Origin: Bremia lactucae
Lineage: Eukaryota; Oomycota; Peronosporomycetes; Peronosporales; Peronosporaceae
Direction: 5' to 3'
NCBI RefSeq assembly: GCF_004359215.1
Contig: NC_090613.1
Location: 5,947,851 to 6,011,850, forward strand
Length of the DNA: 64,000 nucleotides
Shown here: positions 11,901-19,513 of the stretch, piece by piece
Numbering within the stretch: position 1 is the first letter of the stretch
Layout of the letters: every line of letters begins with the position of its first letter
Notes under the pieces: model-generated
Databases searched by the model: none
What the model saw: only the letters and a program-made list of their open reading frames with translations
Told to the model about the DNA's origin: nothing
Translations under genes and position numbers: made by a program

Positions 11901-11998
11901 GTTTGACGTCGTCGCTGCAACGTGCTCCGCACTTCCAGAATTTGCGAGAACGACAAATCAACGTTTCCAGCATCGCGAAGACTGTCCTTCTCGTACAT
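8996..11998 (-). CDS. FYVE zinc-finger / phosphatidylinositol 3-kinase-like fusion protein
   Basis: A 1000-aa single-exon gene. An N-terminal FYVE finger starts with WVQDD near residue 138 and has CFKC (147-150), the lipid-binding RKHHCRACG (159-167) and CSVC (171-174). The closing pair CDDC is only at 298-301, so an insertion of more than 100 residues splits the finger. Residues about 320-590 resemble the PI-kinase helical (PIK) domain. The kinase domain (about 690-960) shows LMYKRDDLRKD, the catalytic loop GVGDRHADNVML (about 801-812) and the activation loop HIDYGFILG (about 819-827), as in Vps34-type PI 3-kinases. FYVE domains bind PI3P and Vps34 makes it, so the fusion could target the kinase to membranes already carrying its product; this is inference. 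No C2 domain is evident. The gene is divergent from the HVA22 gene, with about 424 bp between the starts. The start is the first Met of the open frame. Confidence 0.9.
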   Translation of the reverse strand: MYEKDSLRDAGNVDLSFSQILEVRSTLQRRRQTSVVAETQLSRPVNPFPRQNASQSYSSIEANCDKEDKGPPAYGMLDSVYEGSEDILEESADDIRRGSLQHCIDSSRTEDQDWINRDDGHVGPDMYRFVQPRRLSSWVQDDAVFACFKCHTVFSLLIRKHHCRACGRIFCSVCSSQRVIIPGDYEVTPVSPTYNSLTTNATDLIGNISWYLTSYSTPDTVAELEMRTSSALTDSETFTPAIQHETFLKDVQRLQELKIISNFTPNRSKSASSLSNASASTTQSSMPRPDGSVLQRVCDDCACALQQRRRHYNTVKVFELCAFNLQELRTLGQVCRKWHRATIMCLSMFRQIQYYLPTHRLSEREKNLLIINRHFLGGHTKWLLQLVKAIDFSAENEWFERKGQTGFFPTHRDTTNPHLIHEVLNLLTQERKYTCMLTMCSRLCKPQIGSVDALEILADDTIYNDQLRGMAVNALLKTATENEWWSYLHVLLHSLSVETNATGSKLGQSLIRQAQCDIRFCYELYWGLTVMAEDPSCRRKFDGMKQRLLLTLSHFQDNSSTGRQNESSHQGTRDDVAEQLLQGQELVDLLWKIPPRIPVEDARRFLEASIQKSSFGTPHPIDLKKEWRGLRLPVDPHVKVRGIQYQKLEVKRSAEAPMIITCTGVDRTEEDAEEAADATIKSQRNTWSRRTHTLPHYRLMYKRDDLRKDSIVQNIINVMYLILKQETKLEIPLVTYRVLPTSSFDGFIEIVENAHTLYAIIRDHGSILNFLHHYNGHRTLSDISSSFRESLAAYIVITFLLGVGDRHADNVMLTKDGILFHIDYGFILGKDPKPLQPPMRLDHYMIEALGGTLTPQFEQFKQLCVIAFNCLRRHVSLFMIMLTLVVKALPEITDFGVNYTQSDLEAFVIERFLPGQSDDEAATALMLRMEGKLNERIGLKLSDFVHAHANEKTVSKGMTSVGSSVKIGVEAVEATVSTVASSLTSSASTIYKYMWGGPHR

Positions 11999-12422
11999 GC
12001 TGCTGCAAGGAGAGCTTGCTTGGCTTGACGCTCACGCAAAGACAAGGAATAGAGCAGCGCGGGACAAGAGATGACTGACAACTTTTGTCGCGTCCTTGTC
12101 TTCTTTGACCTGACAAAACAGATAATCATCTTACACAGGGTCCATGGAGGATGTCGGGGTCGGAAGAAATCCATTGGTCAAAACAACTCTTTTGGCTACC
12201 ATTGGCTCCCATCCAAGCGATAAGACTATCACTCTTTGAAGAAGGATCTTTTCAGCCAATCCAATGACTTCAGCATGGATCGATCCAAACGATATTGGCT
12301 AAAATGAAGTCACCGAAATATTACAAGCTGGTCGAAAGGGGGGGGGGGGAAATCCGTTAACACTTTCGAAACAAACTTGCCACCCGTAAGTGAAAACTAT
12401 CTGGACTACTAGATTTGCAACA
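11999..12422. promoter_or_regulatory. Shared divergent promoter region
   Basis: This is the 424-bp gap between the oppositely transcribed FYVE-PI3K and HVA22-like genes, so it must contain both promoters. Several CCAAT/ATTGG boxes are visible (near 12172, 12201, 12256 and 12262), plus a run of ten G at about 12340-12349. I did not find a clear oomycete initiator. Confidence 0.5.
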
Positions 12423-13013
12423 ATGGACAAGGTAATGGAGTATAAAGACAAGATCTCGGCCAAGTTGGAGCGATACGACAAGATTGTCGAGTTGGAAAAG
12501 CAAACGGGCATCGACAAGTTTTACATCTTTTGTGTGGTGACTGTGCTCGTTGGCATTATACTGTTTGTTGTGGGCGGTGAGGACTTGGTGGTGGGCCTCG
12601 TGGGATTTATTTACCCAGCCTACATGTCATTTAAGGCCATTAACACGCCAGGCACGGGCGATGACACGCAGTGGCTCACGTATTGGGTCGTTTACTCGTT
12701 TTTTAACCTCACGGAGTCCGTCACGGATCTTGTGTTGTCGTGGATGCCCTTTTACTTTTTTGTTAAAATTGGCTTCCTTGTTTGGACATACCACCCAAGC
12801 ACTCATGTACGTTGTTGATATCGTATTACAGGTTAGTGGTAAGTACGATATTGACGGGATTTGATTTGTGCATTGTAGGGCTCGAAGCTGATTTATAACA
12901 CACTTATCAAGCCGTATGTTACCCCACACATGAGCCACATTGACTCTGCACTGAAGCGTGGTGAGGATGCGGCGAAGAAGATTGCGGCCAAGATTGAAGA
13001 AAAGTCGCAGTAG
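12423..13013 (+). CDS. TB2/DP1/HVA22 (REEP/Yop1-type) ER-shaping membrane protein
   Basis: Two exons, 12423-12806 and 12879-13013, encode 172 aa. The 72-nt intron has donor GTACGT and acceptor TTGTAG, phase 0. The family curves tubular ER membrane through hairpin membrane segments. Seen here: two hydrophobic stretches (FYIFCVVTVLVGIILFVVGG at about 38-57, and the next from about 62), the family signature GFIYPAYMSFKAI, then W.TYWVVYSFFNLTES and a third hydrophobic segment FYFFVKIGFLVWTY. Exon 2 supplies LIYNTLIKPYVTPHMSHID and a lysine-rich amphipathic tail, as in DP1/Yop1. Without splicing the frame ends after 7 residues of intron, so the intron is well supported. An in-frame GTG lies upstream, but the first ATG is 12423. 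Confidence 0.93.
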
Positions 13014-13754
13014 ATGCGCTTAGCGAGGTTCCAAAGTCGTTTGTGGGGCAGAAAGTGGATGGAGCGTCACTGTTCAATATAAAACGATCTTTGGCATGTA
13101 TTTGCTTTGGCGAAAAGCATGTGACGAAAAAGCTTTGGTTTGGCTAGAGATGCTGGAGGTGTGTGCGAGGTCATTGTATTTTGAAAGCAAATCTTTTTTA
13201 CTTTTTTCTTTAAAAGAATACACGGCTCGTTTTTTTTTGGCGAATCACATCTTAAAAATTTAGTGGACAAGCTACGATTTTATCGCGACACAAAAGGAAT
13301 TTAGACAATCTCGTAAGATAAATTGTGCAGGAGCAATTACCCTTTTCTCAGCAATTGGCCGAAAGTAACCTTGTTCATGGCAACGGCCGCATTGGTCAAG
13401 TTTTGAGAAAGGGTCGAAGCGCTTGTCGCAACATGGAGTTTAAGCTGGGCGACAAGACATACTTCGAGATTTTTGTTCTTGCAGTAACCTGTGGATTCTT
13501 GTTTGAGTAAAACTTTTGTGTTTTGCGCTTATGTTCTGATATGTGCAACTTTGAGATGATGGAGAACACATATGTGAGAAATAATTTGTAGCTTATAATT
13601 TACAAAAAGTACAATTTCGCCCTGTAAATGACAAAAGTAAATGATATTTTCCCTTCTTGTTTTCACCTCTTTTTGGTGATTGACACGTTTTATCGATTGC
13701 CAGATTTTTATCAAATAAGAAGCTTTGTGCCACATATTCGTATAATCACTTACG
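13014..13754. other. Intergenic, no confident gene
   Basis: A short open frame ends at 13510 (ATG at 13433, 25 aa, hydrophobic C-terminus), but it is too short to call. The rest is AT-rich and presumably holds the HVA22 3' UTR and the promoter of the next gene. Confidence 0.5.
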
Positions 13755-16235
13755 ATGGCCATGACGATCTCCATCATGACACTAGATGGATATGTGAGTC
13801 GTGGCAAATCTCCGCCCAGTTCCGTACCTCGCGATCACGCTATGCTGCAAGACTTTGCAGCCTACTTAGAGCTGCGTTTAATGTGTGTGAACATGTCGAT
13901 GCTGCGCCGGATTTTTGCTGATTTTCTAAATGATCACGAAAATACGTTAGTTCCGATGATGCAACTTGGTAGCACGATCATCACTCTGTACCCTATTTTA
14001 CGAACTAGTGCCAAGAGACGGCATCAGGCGAAATGCCTTCTTAAGAAGCGCAAATATAATTTAGACACTCGTGGGTGTGTCTTTCTCTATCTGCAATGCC
14101 GCACGGCGACGCGAAACATGGCGCTCTTTAAGCAAATCTTTCTCGAATTTGTAAATCATCAAGAAGATGCTTTATTGGCTTTTGTAGAACGAGGAAATCA
14201 AGTGATTAGTGTCATTCCATTTGAATTACCGCAAAGGATAACACCGGAATGTAAGCCGCTGCTTTTAGAGAAGAGCAATAATTCTTCTTTAAGCATTGAA
14301 AATGCAACGACCGAGAAGAAAAACGTTGCAGAAGAAATTCGTGAAAACCACGTGACCAAACGGAAACGAGATATTTCAAAGACACAAGAAACCTCCTCAT
14401 GTTTGACCAACCAGATCATAACGAGAGAAGAATCAGCAACAAATAGCGATGAGCGGAGGCTTTTAAACAAAAGAAAACGCGACGTCGAAAGAGATGATGT
14501 TATGAAATCTCACTTGCAAGAGCTGCAGAAAAAATCAATGTCCGTGAAAGGTGTCAAAAGTCCACAAACTGACGCTAGTGTATTGCAACGTGAAAACATT
14601 ATGGCGACAGCTTTATTGGTTTCTAACTCGCCTTTGACGAGTAGCAGAGATCTTAATGCTAGTCGTGAATTGTTGCATGTTTTTCCGATGGAAGCAATTG
14701 AACCACTTGAGACAGAATCTATTGCTGAAGAGCAAGAGACAGAGCCTCTTTCTACTACGGTGCCAATTCGGGATACGCCATCTTTCATGACAAATGATGT
14801 TGAGGACGAACAAGGGGCTTCGACTTTAATTTTAAATCATATCAATAAAGTAACAGCCGAGTGCGTTGCTCTACAAGAGGATGCAACTTTAACCACTCCA
14901 ACGGATGTTTTACAAGAAACTTCACACGTCGTAACAGCTGTTTTACAAAAAGATTCTATAGATAGCCCCGATTTGGTACAAAACAAAGCCAGAACGGCTC
15001 GACAAGAGGAAAAAACTATTGTCTCCGATTTATTACCACAAGATCCAATCGAAACTATAAATAGTGACGACGAAGTGGAAATTGAGGCTACGGATTTCAC
15101 AAGATCTTCAAATAAATCCATTCGTTCGTTGACCCACAATGCAGTGATTACGTCGCAGTTGGCAAGTTCTGCTGTCCTTAACAACCTTTCAACTCGCGGA
15201 ACATCCAACGTGGCAAATTCAACCTCCCACACCTTCCTACAACAAGTTGATTCCTCGGAAGCTCTCGCATCTACCGCGTCAATCTCAACTCTTTCAACAC
15301 ATTCAATAATTGGCTTTACGGACACCGTGCAGGATGTAGTCTCCGCGGCTACAATGACCGTGATTGAAGCCGTTTTGTCGGAAGTTGTCTCGAGAATCAT
15401 TCGCGAGTCGCTTGAATTCAAGCGAGGCCAAAAACACAAATCTCACGTTTTCACATTGAATCGTCAAGTGGCGAGTCAACATCTTGCGCATAAACCTAGC
15501 AAGCACGAGATTGCGTACAAGCTTGAAACGGAAGGAAAATCACACAAGCGTGGCAAACCCGTGATGAGTGAAGAAATGTGTCAAAGCCAAATGGTATTAG
15601 CACGCAAGATTACGGAGTTTGAGTTGCAAACTCCATGGGAGATGGTCTTTGCCAACTTATCCACACCCTTTCACGAAAAGGATCATCCTGTATTGGCGCA
15701 AAAGCTCCACACGTTTTGGTCGCGTCATGCCCGTGCTGTCTGGGAACGCAATTTCTGGGCACCCGTGTCCCGTAAACTCAATCTCATTGAATTTAACAAG
15801 CGCAACAATCGTCAGCTTGCCGCCAAGAATGCGTTTGAATCGCTGATTGTTTCCGCGTACAAAGAGCTGGGCGCGGTATTTTTCTTTATGCTGGATTCGC
15901 AAGAGCCACGACACCCAGGATGGTGGTATCGAGGTCCTGTGGTAGCTCTCTTTGCATTTCAAATGAACATGGGCGAAGACGCTATGTGGAAGTATGTAAA
16001 GAATGAAGCATTTAAACGCTTTCCCGACTGCAAGCAGCCACTTCCGTTGACAGCATCGAATTCAGGTGCAATGCGAATTCGTCACGAACGTCAAAGTGCT
16101 TCCATGTGGATGAATAACCATCATCAAACAGCAGCATTTCTACAAGCCATAGCTGCGCATGAGGCTAAGAACGATGCGAGGACGGAGCTAATGGAGCCAC
16201 CTGATTGCGAGCTAGAGACTTTGGTAATAAATTAA
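13755..16235 (+). CDS. Unrecognised 826-aa protein with internal repeat and conserved-looking C-terminal domain
   Basis: I do not recognise this family. Three parts can be seen. Residues about 37-81 and 110-156 look like two diverged copies of one helical module (LELRLMCVNMSMLRRIFADF / LYLQCRTATRNMALFKQIFL, each followed by xxNHxExxL and a hydrophobic end). A long Ser/Thr/Glu/Lys-rich, probably disordered middle (about 165-590) has basic clusters such as KRKRD that could be nuclear signals. A compact, Trp- and aromatic-rich C-terminal domain (about 605-800) contains QTPWEMVFANLSTPF, RAVWERNFWAPV and HPGWWYRGPVVALFAF. There is no signal peptide and no introns. The start is the first of three nearby Met codons (residues 1, 3 and 8), so the exact start is uncertain by a few residues. 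Confidence 0.85.
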   Translation: MAMTISIMTLDGYVSRGKSPPSSVPRDHAMLQDFAAYLELRLMCVNMSMLRRIFADFLNDHENTLVPMMQLGSTIITLYPILRTSAKRRHQAKCLLKKRKYNLDTRGCVFLYLQCRTATRNMALFKQIFLEFVNHQEDALLAFVERGNQVISVIPFELPQRITPECKPLLLEKSNNSSLSIENATTEKKNVAEEIRENHVTKRKRDISKTQETSSCLTNQIITREESATNSDERRLLNKRKRDVERDDVMKSHLQELQKKSMSVKGVKSPQTDASVLQRENIMATALLVSNSPLTSSRDLNASRELLHVFPMEAIEPLETESIAEEQETEPLSTTVPIRDTPSFMTNDVEDEQGASTLILNHINKVTAECVALQEDATLTTPTDVLQETSHVVTAVLQKDSIDSPDLVQNKARTARQEEKTIVSDLLPQDPIETINSDDEVEIEATDFTRSSNKSIRSLTHNAVITSQLASSAVLNNLSTRGTSNVANSTSHTFLQQVDSSEALASTASISTLSTHSIIGFTDTVQDVVSAATMTVIEAVLSEVVSRIIRESLEFKRGQKHKSHVFTLNRQVASQHLAHKPSKHEIAYKLETEGKSHKRGKPVMSEEMCQSQMVLARKITEFELQTPWEMVFANLSTPFHEKDHPVLAQKLHTFWSRHARAVWERNFWAPVSRKLNLIEFNKRNNRQLAAKNAFESLIVSAYKELGAVFFFMLDSQEPRHPGWWYRGPVVALFAFQMNMGEDAMWKYVKNEAFKRFPDCKQPLPLTASNSGAMRIRHERQSASMWMNNHHQTAAFLQAIAAHEAKNDARTELMEPPDCELETLVIN

Positions 16236-16996
16236 TGAAATTCATTTTTTGAGAGATCGTGTTTGAAAATCAGTAGGATGTTTTTTGAAATACAAACTCA
16301 AGGAACAACAGAAAGAAATTGCGTTAAGTACGAGTGACTTTCACTTGGTTGATTTGCAAGAAAATAGTAGTTTTCTACTGCTTCTGACCGTCATCTTGCT
16401 CTTCGTAGAGCTGCTGTGATCATTCAAAAGCTCGCAATAGGAAGAATTCTGAAAACAAATGTAACTACTTAGTTTTGAAATTTCGCATCGATGATCCAGT
16501 TGTTGCATTCGCGTACAATTTGCGTAAACTTAAAAGTTGTTGATTTGATCCATTTATTGTTTTGACGTCGAGTATTGCCGTTGGCACCACGATGTGAAAC
16601 CTGAAAAAATACTGGTGACATCAAAAGAGGCCGGTAGCCATTTTAAACTTTGCGAGGTCAGAAGACGGTTATGTTCATCTAAAATCATGTTGATAGAAAT
16701 TCTCATGTCAATTGCTTGTGCAGCTTTGACGTCGATCGTTGACGTTAATTGCACAAGGATAAAAGGTTTTAGCGTCTTTGTGCCGTACATTTTTTTTGTA
16801 AAAATAAAAAAGAATGTACTTATACCAAGAGAATTTTCACGGACAATTATGGGCTCAAAATAATTTTGGCAGAAAACTCGCATCTTATTTGATAGAAGAA
16901 GGAAATCGATGGGTTTATTGGTTATTACTGTGATTTAATTCGTTTTTGCATGTTGATCAATTTAAAAATAAATGCAATAAAGTATAATTGTAAGCT
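16236..16996. other. Intergenic, AT-rich, no confident gene
   Basis: An 89-aa open frame at 16594-16863 contains a hydrophobic stretch but has no recognisable homology or context. The remainder probably contains the 3' UTR of the 826-aa gene and the promoter of the nucleotidase gene. Confidence 0.45.
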
Positions 16997-18711
16997 ATGC
17001 AGTCTAGCTCAAATGAAAAAGCTTCTGCGGCAAGTAGCACTAGCTGTTTGCGAGTGCAAGAGGATGCGCTATTTCCTTGCAATGCTATAAAGCCAGAATC
17101 GGTGCAAGGGATACGCAGAATCTCGACCAAAGTAGTGTTTCTCACTGTGAATGATGTTTATGAGCTCTTTCCATGCTCAAACGGCGTTGGAGGACTTGCG
17201 GAACTTGCAACGATGCTCCGAATCACCAGAAAGAGAATACCACGAGATACGCACGTAATCGTGACATTAAATGGTGATTTCTTATGGCGCTCGGAACGTG
17301 ATCGCAAAGACAAAGGGTGCGTCATCCACTCTTTCGCCTCGCGTCATAACAAAATCCGTCTTAAACTTTTTTACTCTCTAGAGCTCTGATGGTGGAATTA
17401 CTCAATGAAATTGGCATTGAGTATGTCGTAGTGGGAAATCACGAATTCGACTTTGGAGCAAAAGATCTCCAAGATTTGCTTCAAGGGGCTCACTTTACAA
17501 GCTTTGGTTCAAACGTTCGTTCGAGTAGCAGCAAGGAGATCTTTGCACCTCTTGTCGATACGTGTATCATTCCACTGCGTTTTGGACTACAATTGGGCCT
17601 CTTTGGAGTCGTCACCACGGCCACGGGCAAGGATGAATTTGCTGGTCCTAGTGTCGTGTTTGAGAATGAGTACCTCCATGCACGTCGATGTGTCGAGATT
17701 CTTCAAAAGCAAGGAGCGAATGTGATCGTAGCTCTTACGCATTTAAAGCTCGTGGATGATATTCGACTCGCAACGCTTGTTCCTAGTATTCATTTGATCC
17801 TTGGAGGCCACGATCATTATCCAGTCACGAGTGTTGCCGGTGTTTCCACTCTTCTTCACAAATCTGGTAGAGATGCTTGTTGGCTTGGGGCGATTGAAAT
17901 GACAATCTCTTCTTTGATTGATACGGACTTTGAATCCAATGGTCACGTGAGTTTTCAATGGAAAATGCTTCAAAATCGAGGATTTCAAGCCGATCAAAAC
18001 TGTCGAGCGATTATTCATCAATATATATGCAATGTTGAACAGGAGGAGTTGAGAGAAGGTCAATTAGAACCACTGGGAGTCGTTCAAACTGCTTTGGATG
18101 GACGCCGTGTCACATGTCGCACACAGGAAAGCAATTTGGGCAATTTGGTGGCCGATTCGGTACGATATGGTCTTCAAGTTGATGTCGGACTTGTAAATGC
18201 TAGTTTTTTAAAAGAAGATAGGCTACATCATCCAGGACTTGTAATTACACGGAAATGGCTACTGAAGTATTTGCCATTGAATACACCGACGGTGGTTATG
18301 AGGCTTTCACTACAAGAGCTCCAAAATGCTCTTACGTACTGGCTTCGACGGGCTCCTGAAATGACCGCGTCTTTTCCTCATGTTTCAGGTCTTCGGATTG
18401 TTTACGAGATGTCTTCGACTGGTACACCAACAATTTCGTCGATTCAATTGACAAGTGAAAAGTATGAAGATCCTATTAAGCCAATTGGTACCACGAAAGA
18501 GCTTGATTTGAAAGATGAAGAAAAGATTGAATGGACTCGTTTAGTTACTGTGGGAATGCCAATGGTTTGTCATTTAGACGGATGGCATTTTTTCGAGTCT
18601 ACTTGTCAATTAAGGACAGGACCAGTGGTGCGCTACTTGGTAGAAACCTTTGTCAAGCAACATAAAGTACTTGACTATCCGATGAAAGAAGGTCGGCTTC
18701 GTATTAAATAA
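16997..18711 (+). CDS. 5'-nucleotidase / UshA-family metallophosphoesterase
   Basis: Two exons, 16997-17316 and 17382-18711, encode 549 aa. The 65-nt intron (GTGCGT...CTCTAG) has phase 2, and splicing gives KGALMVELLNEIG, restoring the family core. The family hydrolyses nucleotides or related phosphate esters at a two-metal site. Motifs seen: LTVNDVYELF (about 49-58), LNGDFL (about 91), the metal/catalytic GNHEFDFG (about 125), ALTHLK (about 235), the metal-binding GGHDHYPV (about 247), and a C-terminal 5'-nucleotidase domain including ESNLGNLVADSVR and NTPTVVMRLSLQELQNAL. The first motif lacks the His of the usual NDxH; Val-Tyr is present instead. No N-terminal signal peptide is evident, so it is probably intracellular. 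The substrate cannot be inferred from sequence. Confidence 0.9.
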
Positions 18712-18867
18712 GCACTCGTGCCGTATTCCCGAGCATCAAATGCATCACAGCGCTGTAATGTCAAAAATATATACGCAGATTTTACAAAAGCAACACAATT
18801 TAATACTTTTTAAATCCATGTGTATTGCTCAATTTATCGATATTTTCATTTTTATCGATCACCAATT

Positions 18868-18912
18868 TTGCTGTAAATGGTCCAAATGTAACCTTGAAAG
18901 TATATTCAATTC
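18868..18912 (+). repeat. Direct repeat copy 1
   Basis: AAATGGTCCAAATGTAACC followed by TTGAAAGTATATTCAATT recurs with few changes at 19449-19492. The repeats lie about 580 bp apart in the 3' intergenic region. Confidence 0.7.
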
Positions 18913-19448
18913 GTACCTGAACACCTAATCCCTTGTTCTTTAACATACAACAATAATCTCTGTGCAGGTAACTCCAATCTTTATTCAGACGTCAGTAATT
19001 TGTCAATGCTCTTTCCAGGATATTTTATCAGCGTAATGTGCCTCCCTTCGACACGTGAAGTAACAGTATGGCCAAATAGCGGAACTTTACTTTTATTTAT
19101 TAGCCGAGACGTCCAAAAAACCTAAACAAAATTAAAAAGTTATAGTGAAGGGTAGGGAATCCGCTGGAATCCAATATGTTTGCATGAAAGATTTGTTTCA
19201 AAGAAACGAATCTTTTCTTTATGGATTGTACAATTAACCTCGAGGTAGCACACTATAGCACTCGAATAATTGTGTCGAAGATGTGTCATTGCTGCCAAAA
19301 TAATATTCCGTAGTTTGGGCATTGACTACCTTGCCCCATTCAGAAACTAATGTATTTCATGCTTCACCTTCAGAGATCTTACTGATTCAATTTTGTTTGA
19401 CATGCAAAAAAGAATTAAATCACATTAAAGACCACTTCCCTTTCATTT

Positions 19449-19492
19449 GCTGCAAATGGTCAAAATGTAACCTTGTAAAGTATATTCAATTT
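19449..19492 (+). repeat. Direct repeat copy 2
   Basis: AAATGGTCAAAATGTAACC followed by TTGTAAAGTATATTCAATT. It matches 18868-18912 and ends about 20 bp from the stop codon of the ELAPOR-like gene, so it probably lies in that gene's 3' UTR. Confidence 0.7.
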
Positions 19493-19513
19493 GCACCAAC
19501 ACAAAATGTGTGT

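Larger units (their letters stand above)
18712..19513. other. Convergent intergenic region with a duplicated segment
   Basis: This lies between the 3' ends of the nucleotidase (+) and ELAPOR-like (-) genes. No gene is seen. It contains a direct repeat of about 45 bp, described separately. Confidence 0.6.

Noticed and set aside
14837..15439. 200-aa minus-strand ORF within the 826-aa gene
   Set aside because: It lies opposite the low-complexity Ser/Thr region; its composition (Ser, Val, Cys) is that expected of an antisense shadow.
16594..16863. 89-aa plus-strand ORF in the intergenic region
   Set aside because: It has a hydrophobic patch but no signal-peptide-like start, no homology I recognise and weak coding character.
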